A stretch of 31,586 bases of DNA from JAMCRM01 sp041685075. Lineage in GTDB: Bacteria > Acidobacteriota > Terriglobia > Bryobacterales > Bryobacteraceae. Of this stretch, positions 1-7,862 are shown piece by piece. Location: contig JAWLGN010000024.1 of NCBI GenBank assembly GCA_041685075.1, positions 1-31,586 on the forward strand, given 5' to 3'. Position 1 is the first letter of the stretch, and every line of letters begins with the position of its first letter. The translations under genes and the position numbers were made by a program. A model generated the notes under the pieces. That model was not told where the DNA came from and did not search any database. It worked only from the letters and a program-made list of their open reading frames with translations.

Positions 1-1
1 G

Positions 2-1891
2 CCGAACTTCGCCTCCAATTCGGTCAGATTCCGCGGGTATTCTTCCTTCACCCCCGCATACTACATGTTGGGGCTACCTGAGTCAAGCAGATACCCACCT
101 AACTCGATTCCATCCATCTCCGTTTCCGGCTATAGGGGGCTCGGCGTGACACCAACCATTTGGAACAATTCGAACCGGATTATCATGTTGAAGGAGGACT
201 TCTCCAAGGTTTGGGGAGCCCACACCATAAAGGCTGGGCTTTTCTTCCAGCGAAACCGCAAAAATCAAGATAATCAACCTGCTGTTAACGGCAGCTTCAA
301 TTTCGGACCAGGCCATGCGTTGCACTCGGGAAATTCACTTGCTGACGCGCTCCTTGGCAACTTTTCAAACTATACGGAGGCCAATGGCGGCCGAGAAGGG
401 TGGTTTCGCTTCACACAGCTTGAAGTGTATTTGGCGGATAACTGGCGCGTAAACCGAAGGTTGTCGATTGATACTGGCGTCAGGGTCAATTACATGCCAC
501 AGCAGTACTCGCCTCTCCAGAACACCGTGTTCTTCTCGCCTCAGTACTTCGATTCGGCAAGAGCGCCGCAAATCCGTGCGTCAGACGGGCAGATCGTTCC
601 GGACACTGGAGATCCGGTGAACGGGCTGTACGCCGGCGGAACCAGTTTTCCGAAGGCGCTGACCGACAGATTCCCCGGTACCGATGCGCCAGAGTTCCAG
701 CGCATTCTGCGCGGCGTTCCAATTCGCATTTCGCCGACATACGCGCCGGTCGGTCCTCGCTTCGGCTTTGCTTACGACGTTAGCGGTCATCAACGAACGG
801 TGATTCGAGGCGGCTATGGTCTCGTTTTCGAGCGGGTGCAGGGCAATTTCATCTTCAGCCAGATCAACAATCCGCCGTTTGTCCGCCAATCGACCCTCTA
901 TGCAGCTAACGTGGAGAATCCCGCGGGCGGATCTGCAAGGCCGGTGCCCGCGAGCATCACTTCTTTCGACTCGAACGTGAAGATCCCGTCAACGCAGAAC
1001 TATTCGTTGGGCATCCAGCACAAACTCCAGGGCGATATGCTTATCGACGTCGCGTATGTCGGCAGTTCGGGTTGGAACCTCTACCGGAGCGTGAATCTCA
1101 ATCAGTTGTCCGTCGGAACGATTCAGCGGAATCCCGGCGTTAACACGAACGCTTTGCGTCCGTACCCGGGATATGCTAATATTACCCAATATATCACTGG
1201 CTCGAATTTTAACTATAACTCCCTTCAACTGCAGCTCCGAAAACAATTCCAGGGAGGGGGCCTTGTGAACGTAGCGTATACGTTCGGCAAGTCGATTACG
1301 GATGCGAGTTCATGGAACGAGGGCCCGATGGACAGTTACAATTTCAAACGGGAGCGCGGGCTGGCAAACTATGACCGCCGGCATATTGTTGTCTTCAGTT
1401 ATATTTATCCGTTGCCGTTCTGGAAAGACCAGAATGTGTGGTACAAAGTGGCGCTAGGTGGCTGGCAGCTGTCCGGCATCACAACGATCCAGTCCGGGAT
1501 GCCCCTGAACCTCGGTATCCAGGGCGACCGCGCGGGCACCGCTACCGGCAGCCAGCGCCCGGACGTCGTCGGCGACTGGAAAGTCGAGGAAAAGAGCGTG
1601 AGGCGGTGGTTCAACCCCGACGCGTTCGGCCTTCCGGCCGTCGGCACGTTCGGCAATCTGGGGCGGAACGTGCTGATCGGGCCCGGCTCTAACAATTGGG
1701 ACCTGTCCGCTCAGAAGTTTTTCCGAATCAGGGAGAGGTCCAGGCTGGAGTTCCGGGCGGAGATGTTCAACGCCCCGAATCACGTTTCCTATTGGAGCGT
1801 CGCGACAACCGTGGGCGCCGCGAATTTTGGGCAGGTCACGAACGCCATGGATCCACGGACGTTTCAGTTTGCACTCAAGTTGGTATTTTGA
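2..1891 (+). CDS. TonB-dependent receptor, Oar-like, C-terminal part (5' end outside window)
   Basis: The reading frame is open from base 2, so the first ATG at 65 is internal and the gene starts before the window. What is visible is the outer-membrane beta-barrel part of a large receptor of the kind Acidobacteriota use in place of SusC. Recurrent barrel phrases are present: a GFAYDVSG strand followed by IRGGYG, STQNYSLGIQ, a DVAYVGSSG repeat, an RRHIVVFSYIY strand and WQLSGITTIQSG. The chain ends in an aromatic strand closing with Leu-Val-Phe, the normal C-terminal outer-membrane insertion signal. It would import a carbon source using TonB energy; the substrate cannot be read from sequence. 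The next gene starts 14 bp after its stop, so the two are probably co-transcribed. Confidence 0.88.
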   Translation, partial: PNFASNSVRFRGYSSFTPAYYMLGLPESSRYPPNSIPSISVSGYRGLGVTPTIWNNSNRIIMLKEDFSKVWGAHTIKAGLFFQRNRKNQDNQPAVNGSFNFGPGHALHSGNSLADALLGNFSNYTEANGGREGWFRFTQLEVYLADNWRVNRRLSIDTGVRVNYMPQQYSPLQNTVFFSPQYFDSARAPQIRASDGQIVPDTGDPVNGLYAGGTSFPKALTDRFPGTDAPEFQRILRGVPIRISPTYAPVGPRFGFAYDVSGHQRTVIRGGYGLVFERVQGNFIFSQINNPPFVRQSTLYAANVENPAGGSARPVPASITSFDSNVKIPSTQNYSLGIQHKLQGDMLIDVAYVGSSGWNLYRSVNLNQLSVGTIQRNPGVNTNALRPYPGYANITQYITGSNFNYNSLQLQLRKQFQGGGLVNVAYTFGKSITDASSWNEGPMDSYNFKRERGLANYDRRHIVVFSYIYPLPFWKDQNVWYKVALGGWQLSGITTIQSGMPLNLGIQGDRAGTATGSQRPDVVGDWKVEEKSVRRWFNPDAFGLPAVGTFGNLGRNVLIGPGSNNWDLSAQKFFRIRERSRLEFRAEMFNAPNHVSYWSVATTVGAANFGQVTNAMDPRTFQFALKLVF

Positions 1892-1905
1892 AATTGGAGC
1901 GCCTC

Positions 1906-2772
1906 ATGAACATAGGATCGTTCGCTTTACTCAAGCCTTTTGCTGGCATGGATATCCAGCTTCGACTGGCTAGGAGTTTGGGACTTGATGTCGTAGATAT
2001 CACTGATAACCATGACGGAGCAACGCTGGGAGTAGAATATGGGTTTGCTGCGAGCGTCAGTCTCGACAGCCGCCCGGAGAAGATCCGCCGCATGGCCGAA
2101 CAGGCGGGAGTGCGGCTATCGGCCTTCTGTGCACACGCGAACCTGCTCGATCCACTGGGCCCGGATATCTACTCGACATTTCAGATCATCAAGGCGATCC
2201 GCTTGGCGCACCTGCTTGGGATTCGTCATGTCATCACTACCGAGGGCGAGCCAAAGACCGAGTTCGGCCGATCGCTCACTTGGGACCAGCAGATTTTTGC
2301 GATTCGAGAGCGCCTGTACGAACCCATCCTCTGGGCCGAGGAGTTGGGGATCGAACTCTTGCTCGAAACTCACGGGCCAGTGACCGACTCGGTAGAGCAG
2401 ATGGCGTGCCTACTCGACACCCTGGGCCACGCTGAGATTGTCAGCATCTGCCTGGATACCGGCAATTCGTGGCTGGGCGGCGCGGAGCCGCTGGAATTCA
2501 TCCGGCGGTTTGGGTCGCGAATTAGGCACGTGCACTGGAAAGATATGGGCGCAGACTGGGAATCGCGGCGTGGTACTGTGTTCGGCTGTGGCATGGGATC
2601 CATCGCGCTGGGCGAAGGTGTGGTTGGTTTGGAAAAGATCGTTCAAGCGCTGGTGGATATCGGCTATCAAGGCGACACCACGGTGGAGGTGGCGGGTGAG
2701 GACAACGTGAGGGCGTCCGTCGAACGTCTTACTGCCTGGCATAGGGAAGCCCAGGCGGCTAGTGCCCGTTAG
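1906..2772 (+). CDS. Sugar phosphate isomerase/epimerase family protein (xylose-isomerase-like TIM barrel)
   Basis: A 288-residue cytoplasmic protein with no signal peptide. The frame extends upstream to 1696 inside the receptor gene, but ATG 1906 is chosen because GGAG lies 6 bp before it and it begins the recognisable fold (MNIGSFALLKPF). Metal-ligand segments of the AP-endonuclease-2/xylose-isomerase-like superfamily appear in order: LLLETHG (Glu), ICLDTGN (Asp), a HVHWKDM strand (His) and TVEVAGE (Glu). Members isomerise or epimerise sugars, keto-sugars or inositol derivatives with a divalent metal, and the exact substrate cannot be assigned. It follows the receptor by 14 bp and converges on P1. 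A role in an oxidised or epimerised sugar step is inferred from context only. Confidence 0.85.
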   Translation: MNIGSFALLKPFAGMDIQLRLARSLGLDVVDITDNHDGATLGVEYGFAASVSLDSRPEKIRRMAEQAGVRLSAFCAHANLLDPLGPDIYSTFQIIKAIRLAHLLGIRHVITTEGEPKTEFGRSLTWDQQIFAIRERLYEPILWAEELGIELLLETHGPVTDSVEQMACLLDTLGHAEIVSICLDTGNSWLGGAEPLEFIRRFGSRIRHVHWKDMGADWESRRGTVFGCGMGSIALGEGVVGLEKIVQALVDIGYQGDTTVEVAGEDNVRASVERLTAWHREAQAASAR

Positions 2773-2776
2773 GAAC

Positions 2777-2790
2777 GCAGATCCATCTGC
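2777..2790. repeat. Short perfect inverted repeat between convergent genes
   Basis: GCAGAT, CC, ATCTGC: a 6-bp perfect inverted repeat in the 48-bp gap between two converging genes. No T-run follows on either strand, so it is not a convincing intrinsic terminator. It may contribute to bidirectional termination or be chance. Confidence 0.3.
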
Positions 2791-2820
2791 CGGGCTTCTG
2801 GCACACCGTATTCACAAGGT

Positions 2821-5424
2821 TCATTGGCTGGGCGTCACAATGATCTGTTCGCCTCGCGCAGTGGCGAAACGCAGCAGTCGTCCCTTAAGCCGATCGACCG
2901 GCCGCCCGTTGCGGCGCAGCACGATGTCGCGGTCGCCCCAGGGATTGCAAAGGCGGCAGTCGGAACCAGCCAAGGACTCCAACTTGACCGGCCCGATCAC
3001 ACCGCTGTGCATTGAGGCTGTTACTACGAATGCGCCGCGGGCCAGCAGTCTGAAGTACGCATCCCATTCCCTGGGCCAAGCCGGGAACAGACGGAGCACG
3101 GGGTCCTCTCCCGGAGCCGGTGGGATACTCTGCAGGAGCGCGAGATGCAGCGCTTCCGAGGCGCGGCCGAGGCGCTGAGCGTCGAGCGCCTGTGGGCCCT
3201 CCCGCAAGGAGAGATGATTGCGCAGCGCGGCGCCGCCACCGTAGGCCGCCGCGCGTTCACGAGTGAGACCGCGCATCTGATTCGGGACTAGGTAGCGCAC
3301 GGCGTCCTCCCGGCCAAGGGCAGCTCCAGCTATGGCCACTTTCGAGAGCACGCCTACAGGGCTTTCAGCATTCAGACCCTTGCGGAAGAAAGCATTGAAG
3401 GTGGCGTGGGCGACTTCCAGCCGTTCCTGGTCTTCTGATTCCACCGCGCAGAGATCGAAGAACCACATCGGCAGACTGTTCCCGTCGGGAAGCAGCCCGG
3501 CGCTCCGCGCTGCCGGCTTCAGACCCCGCACAAAAACACGGGGGCCGCGGTAATCGTCCGGACGCAGGGCATCCGGATCATCACTCACGGGCAACGGCGC
3601 CAGGTTCGTGAGAAATTCTCGCCATACGGGGCGCATCTCCGCATCGACTCCGAGGATTTCGGAAGCCCGCAGCAGCGCGGCAAAAATGGCGTGCATAGCC
3701 GACAGGTCTTCGTCGGTGTCACGCGCACCCCATACCGATTCGTTGCTGTTAACGTGCTGGATATGGTATTTGCCGTCGCCGCCCTTAGCCACGTTTGGGA
3801 AATTACGATAGAACTCCGCTGCGCCCTTAAGCATCGGGTAGGCGCGGTCGCGGAGCCAGCCCCGGTCCATCGTGAACTCGTAGCGGCGCCAGAACAGCCA
3901 GGCCACTTTGGCGGTGGTCGCCAGGATGTGGGTGACCGGGCCGAACGGGCCTGCACCGCGCTCCTTGGTGACCCAGCGCCCCTCCACCCAGCTTCCGCGT
4001 TCGTTCCAGTTCCAGCGGCTGGAGTGGGGATGCTTAGTCTCAGCGAATGTCTTGAAGCGCGGCGAAGCCTGGTTCCAAGGCTTGCGTAATAGGTAGAGTT
4101 CCCGCATTTCGGCGGCGATGTCGTCCGGCAGTTTCTCAAGGCCGTCGAAGTAGACAGTCTCCGGTATGAAGATGCCCTGGCTGCCCCATTGCTGCCGTGC
4201 CGCTGTGGCGCATGCCTCGTGCATGCCGGAATACATATCGAACGCCGGGTCCATTAGATCTATCCGGTTGGCGGCGGGAAGCGCTTCGTAATAGCAGCTC
4301 AGGTTGGCGAACCAGTGCTGGGCGCCCCAGGTCCGGAGGTCTCCGCCAGTGTTCCAGATCATGCCGTTGAACTTCGGGGGGTACTTCCCGCGCGAGGATG
4401 CGGCCATCAGATAAAGGAAATACGTGTAATTCCGCTCGACGAAGTCGGCCACACCGTCTGAGCTATGCAGCTCGATGAAGCCGCGGGACCAGAACCGGCG
4501 CCACCAATCGCACGTCTCAGCGGCGAGTGCCGGGAAGCCCTTGCCAGCGGCGGACTCGAGCTGGCTCAGTGTGGTGGCGACAACGTCCTCGCCCTCATCG
4601 AAGGTGGCGGCGCTCGCAATGAGCACCGTGAACGTGCCGGTGCCGGGCGCCGCGGTCAGTCGGACTTCACTCTCGTTCGCGTACCTCGCTCTCGACTGCC
4701 GCCCGGCGATTCCTATCGCCACGGCCGACCTCGACTGGAAGCTGCCTTCCCGGAATTCCTGCAAGAGCACTATGCGCTCGCCGCGAATGATGAGCCGCGA
4801 GGCGGCGGTATGGCTTCGGTTCCGGACTGTCACCTTGCGTTCCCGGACCATGGTCTCAAGCTCGTTGCCGAAGTACTGGGAGGCGTAGCGCAGCATCCGT
4901 AGGCTCGCCGCAACGGGTTCGCAGGATTCGCGCCGATCAGTGACGTGGATGGCTATCACGTCCTGGGCGGGCCAGGCAAGCACCTGAGCTTCTACGCCCT
5001 TACCGTGAATGGCCAGCGACCCTTCGTAAAGGGACAGGCGTTGGTTGAAGCCAGCCTCAGGGAACGGGTCGTCGCCGTAACCCGCGAAGCGGATATCCAC
5101 GAAGCCGCAGCCGCCGCAGTAGTCGCCGTGTCGCTCGAAAAAACTGTTGCTGGCGCAACTGTTAACGTAGAGATCGGCGCGATTGATTTGCAGGTGCAGC
5201 GCGCCCGGAGTCGTCCAGACCAAGCTCCCCGTGCGGCCATTGCCGACCGGTATGCCCTCCTCGCTGCGCGCGGCCGGCTTGTCATAGACCAAGTCGGCTC
5301 GTGAAACGAGCCGGCGGTAATCCACGTCGGGGAGGGCCGGTTGTCCGGCGTAAACAGAGGCCGAAGCCGAGGCAGTGCCGGCAATGAAGCCACGGCGCGA
5401 AATGGTGCTTTCGTATTTGTCCAT
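2821..5424 (-). CDS. Exported GH95-like six-hairpin protein, DUF5703-type (paralogue P1), Tat signal
   Basis: An 867-residue protein with a twin-arginine signal at residues 9-15 (SRRGFIA), so it is probably exported folded. After it comes a beta-sandwich start, with GNGRTGSLVW at 61-70 resembling the GNGRLGAMIF of the true GH95 in this window. A helical barrel region follows: YTYFLYLMAASSRG at 333-346, WGAQHW at 366-371, QQWGSQGIFIPET at 411-423. Glu562 (NSNES) and Asp748 (ALDAQ) sit where GH95 has its acid and base segments. I infer a glycosidase or lyase-like enzyme on a related fold; the family (probably DUF5703) has no activity known to me. It starts 16 bp after the P2 stop with no clear Shine-Dalgarno, suggesting translational coupling. 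Cys90 and Cys106 could form a disulfide. Confidence 0.75.
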   Translation of the reverse strand: MDKYESTISRRGFIAGTASASASVYAGQPALPDVDYRRLVSRADLVYDKPAARSEEGIPVGNGRTGSLVWTTPGALHLQINRADLYVNSCASNSFFERHGDYCGGCGFVDIRFAGYGDDPFPEAGFNQRLSLYEGSLAIHGKGVEAQVLAWPAQDVIAIHVTDRRESCEPVAASLRMLRYASQYFGNELETMVRERKVTVRNRSHTAASRLIIRGERIVLLQEFREGSFQSRSAVAIGIAGRQSRARYANESEVRLTAAPGTGTFTVLIASAATFDEGEDVVATTLSQLESAAGKGFPALAAETCDWWRRFWSRGFIELHSSDGVADFVERNYTYFLYLMAASSRGKYPPKFNGMIWNTGGDLRTWGAQHWFANLSCYYEALPAANRIDLMDPAFDMYSGMHEACATAARQQWGSQGIFIPETVYFDGLEKLPDDIAAEMRELYLLRKPWNQASPRFKTFAETKHPHSSRWNWNERGSWVEGRWVTKERGAGPFGPVTHILATTAKVAWLFWRRYEFTMDRGWLRDRAYPMLKGAAEFYRNFPNVAKGGDGKYHIQHVNSNESVWGARDTDEDLSAMHAIFAALLRASEILGVDAEMRPVWREFLTNLAPLPVSDDPDALRPDDYRGPRVFVRGLKPAARSAGLLPDGNSLPMWFFDLCAVESEDQERLEVAHATFNAFFRKGLNAESPVGVLSKVAIAGAALGREDAVRYLVPNQMRGLTRERAAAYGGGAALRNHLSLREGPQALDAQRLGRASEALHLALLQSIPPAPGEDPVLRLFPAWPREWDAYFRLLARGAFVVTASMHSGVIGPVKLESLAGSDCRLCNPWGDRDIVLRRNGRPVDRLKGRLLRFATARGEQIIVTPSQ

Positions 5425-5440
5425 ATAAACGTGGCCCCGT

Positions 5441-7843
5441 TCAGAGCATTCTTACGGGAGTGGGATGGGATCCTTTCGGAACCAGAATTACGGTCTCGCC
5501 TTTTGCGGTCTTCAGATCGAGTGTCTCTCCTAAAACGTCTTCTGCCTTCCGGCCGTTCCGGTACACCGTCACATCGCGGCCGCGCCATGGATTGGCCAGC
5601 CTGCAGACGCCGCCGAGCTGCGAAGCGATCTCAACCAGCGGAATAGCCCCGCCTCTCTGCGCAGAGGCGATGATAAACCCGCCGCGCGCGAGGAGGCTAA
5701 AAGCCGCGTCCCAATCCTTGGGCCAGTCGTTGAAAATGGTGATAGGTTCATCGTCGGTCAGCGATTCCGGCCGGCTGTTCAGCATGGTGGTATGGATGCC
5801 TCCCGCAAGACCGGCAATGTGCTCGGCATCGATAGCGCCCGGTCCCTCGCGCAACCGGAGCCGGTTGCGGAAGATCCTGGCTCCGCCGATGCCTTTTTCG
5901 TCGATGAAGCTGTTCAGCGCTGTAAACCCGAGGAAGCGCCGCTTTAACTCGGGCTCGGGGCCGATCGGCTCGATGGCCCCGGGACCGCCGTACACGAAAG
6001 CTCCGTAGGGGCGGTTGCGACGGCCCGGCTGAGCTTTCACAGGCGCCAAGTTTTCTTTAATCTCCCGCCAGGCCGGCCGCAGTTCCGCGTCCACGCCGAG
6101 CACCTCGGAGGCGCGGACTGCCAGCGGGAAGATCATGTGCATGCACGACAGCTCATACGGCGCATCGTTCGAGTTCCACGCCGATTCGCCGCTGTTGGTG
6201 TGATGGATGTGATAAAGGCCGTCGCTCTCCTTTTTGAGGTTTGGGAAATGGCGGTAGAATTCCGCGGCGCCTTTTATGATTGGGTACGCCCGGTCGCGCA
6301 GCCAATCCCGGTCCCGGGTAAACTGGTACCGCCGCCACGCCAGGGCACCGAGCCGGGCAGCCACGCCCAGAATGTGCGACGTGTGGCCGAACGCGCCCGA
6401 ACCTTTCGGCTTGAAGACGTAATAGCCATGGACCCACTCGCCGTCGCCACGGAAGTTCCAACGGCTGTTGTGGCGGTTTTTGGTATAGGCGTACCGGTCG
6501 AAGCGCTGGGAACGCGAGTCCCAGGGCTTCCGCACTAGCATCAGGTCTTGCAGCTCGCGGGCGATGTCCTCGGGCAGCCCTTCTGGGCCGTTGAAGAAAG
6601 TGGTTTCCGGAATCCAGATGCCCTGCGAACCCCATTGCTGGCGGGCCGCCAGCGCGGCCGCATCGTACATGCGGAAGTACATGCCGAACAGCGGGTCCAT
6701 CAGCGTCAGGCGGTTGGCGGGCATGAGATTGTTGTAGTAGGCGTTGGTATTCGCCCACCAGTGCTGAGAGCCCCAGCGGCTCATGTCGCCGTCGGTGAAC
6801 CAGAGCATGCCGCCGAAGCGGGGTGGGTAATCGCCTCGCGAGCTGGCACCCATCAGGTACAAGAAGTAGGTGTAGTTGGCTTCGACGAACTCGGCTTGGC
6901 CGGACTCGCTGCACATGTAGACCAGCGCGCGCTCCCAAAATGCCTTCCACCATGCGGCGGTTTCCTCGTGCAGGACGGCGAAGCCCTTAGCTGCAGCGGC
7001 ATCCAGTTGCGCAAGCGCAAGCCCCTCTACGTCCCGGCCGGGATAGTGGGCGGCAGCGCTACCAATGAGGATGGTGAAGCGCCCCCTGGCCGGCGCCGCC
7101 GAAAGTTGAACCGTGGTTTGGTTCAGGTATCGCGCACGTGACGGCCGGCCGATGACCGCGACCGCCACGGCTGAGGACCCATAGAAATCCAACTCCCGGA
7201 ACTGCTGGGTTAATGTAGTCCGGCCGTCTCGGATGCCCAGAATGGAGGTGGCGGTGTGGTTCGCGGTGCGGAAGACGACCGCGTGCTTCCGTGCCATCTC
7301 GTAGCTCTCTCCCGGCGTGAACTGCATCTGGTAGCGCAACATGCGGAGGTCGATGTTGATCGCTGAGGGCTGCGGCCGCTGGTCGTCGATCTCGACGGCC
7401 ATCACGTCCCCGTTCGGCCACGCGAGCACACGCGCGGTGAGGCCGCTCCCCTGCGCAGTCATCATCGCCTCGTAAAGCGAGAGCCGCTGCTGGAAAGGTC
7501 CAGGTACGAAAACATCTTCCCCGGCATCGACCACGTTGATGTCCAGTTGGCCGCAGACGCTGCCGTAATCAGAGTCGGCGCGGGGAAAACTTACGGTGGT
7601 GCTGTCCATGGCGTGAACATCCACGCGGTTGATGTGCACCTTGAGAGCCCAGGGCGTGGTCCATACCAAGCTGCCCATCCGGCCATTGCCGACCGGCATG
7701 CCCTCCTCGGGTCGCGTGGCAGGAGAGTCGTAGACAAGGTCGGCGCGCGAGACCAACTGGCGTCGGTCCACCTGGATCAGGCCACCAGCCGTCAACGGTG
7801 CGGCGCCGACACCCACCAGCATCGGTAGTAAGTAAAGGCGCAT
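5441..7843 (-). CDS. Exported GH95-like six-hairpin protein, DUF5703-type (paralogue P2), Sec signal, internally shortened
   Basis: An 800-residue paralogue of P1 and P3. ATG 7843 is preferred over an upstream TTG at 7873 because GAGGGA lies just before it and a plausible Sec signal follows (MRLYLLPMLVGVGAAPLTAG). Unlike P1 and P3 it has no twin arginine. Shared segments are GNGRMGSLVW at 52-61, YTYFLYLMGASSRG at 324-337, QQWGSQGIWIPET at 402-414, Glu553 in NSGES and Asp672 in GAIDAE. The Glu-to-Asp distance is 119 residues against 185-186 in the paralogues, so about 66 residues, roughly one helical hairpin, are missing between about 645 and 660. The Cys equivalent to P1 Cys90 is Ser81. The start is 19 bp after the receptor stop, so it lies in the receptor operon. 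Function unknown; likely periplasmic glycan processing. Confidence 0.75.
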   Translation of the reverse strand: MRLYLLPMLVGVGAAPLTAGGLIQVDRRQLVSRADLVYDSPATRPEEGMPVGNGRMGSLVWTTPWALKVHINRVDVHAMDSTTVSFPRADSDYGSVCGQLDINVVDAGEDVFVPGPFQQRLSLYEAMMTAQGSGLTARVLAWPNGDVMAVEIDDQRPQPSAINIDLRMLRYQMQFTPGESYEMARKHAVVFRTANHTATSILGIRDGRTTLTQQFRELDFYGSSAVAVAVIGRPSRARYLNQTTVQLSAAPARGRFTILIGSAAAHYPGRDVEGLALAQLDAAAAKGFAVLHEETAAWWKAFWERALVYMCSESGQAEFVEANYTYFLYLMGASSRGDYPPRFGGMLWFTDGDMSRWGSQHWWANTNAYYNNLMPANRLTLMDPLFGMYFRMYDAAALAARQQWGSQGIWIPETTFFNGPEGLPEDIARELQDLMLVRKPWDSRSQRFDRYAYTKNRHNSRWNFRGDGEWVHGYYVFKPKGSGAFGHTSHILGVAARLGALAWRRYQFTRDRDWLRDRAYPIIKGAAEFYRHFPNLKKESDGLYHIHHTNSGESAWNSNDAPYELSCMHMIFPLAVRASEVLGVDAELRPAWREIKENLAPVKAQPGRRNRPYGAFVYGGPGAIEPIGPEPELKRRFLGFTALNSFIDEKGIGGARIFRNRLRLREGPGAIDAEHIAGLAGGIHTTMLNSRPESLTDDEPITIFNDWPKDWDAAFSLLARGGFIIASAQRGGAIPLVEIASQLGGVCRLANPWRGRDVTVYRNGRKAEDVLGETLDLKTAKGETVILVPKGSHPTPVRML

Positions 7844-7862
7844 GAGGTCCCTCGTGAAGGGG

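Noticed and set aside
1696..1905. Extended N-terminus for the isomerase/epimerase gene
   Set aside because: The extra 70 codons lie out of frame inside the receptor's conserved C-terminus; GGAG and the conserved fold start support ATG 1906.
2777..2790. Intrinsic terminator between the convergent genes
   Set aside because: Stem of 6 bp with a 2-bp centre and no T-run on either strand; listed only as an inverted repeat.
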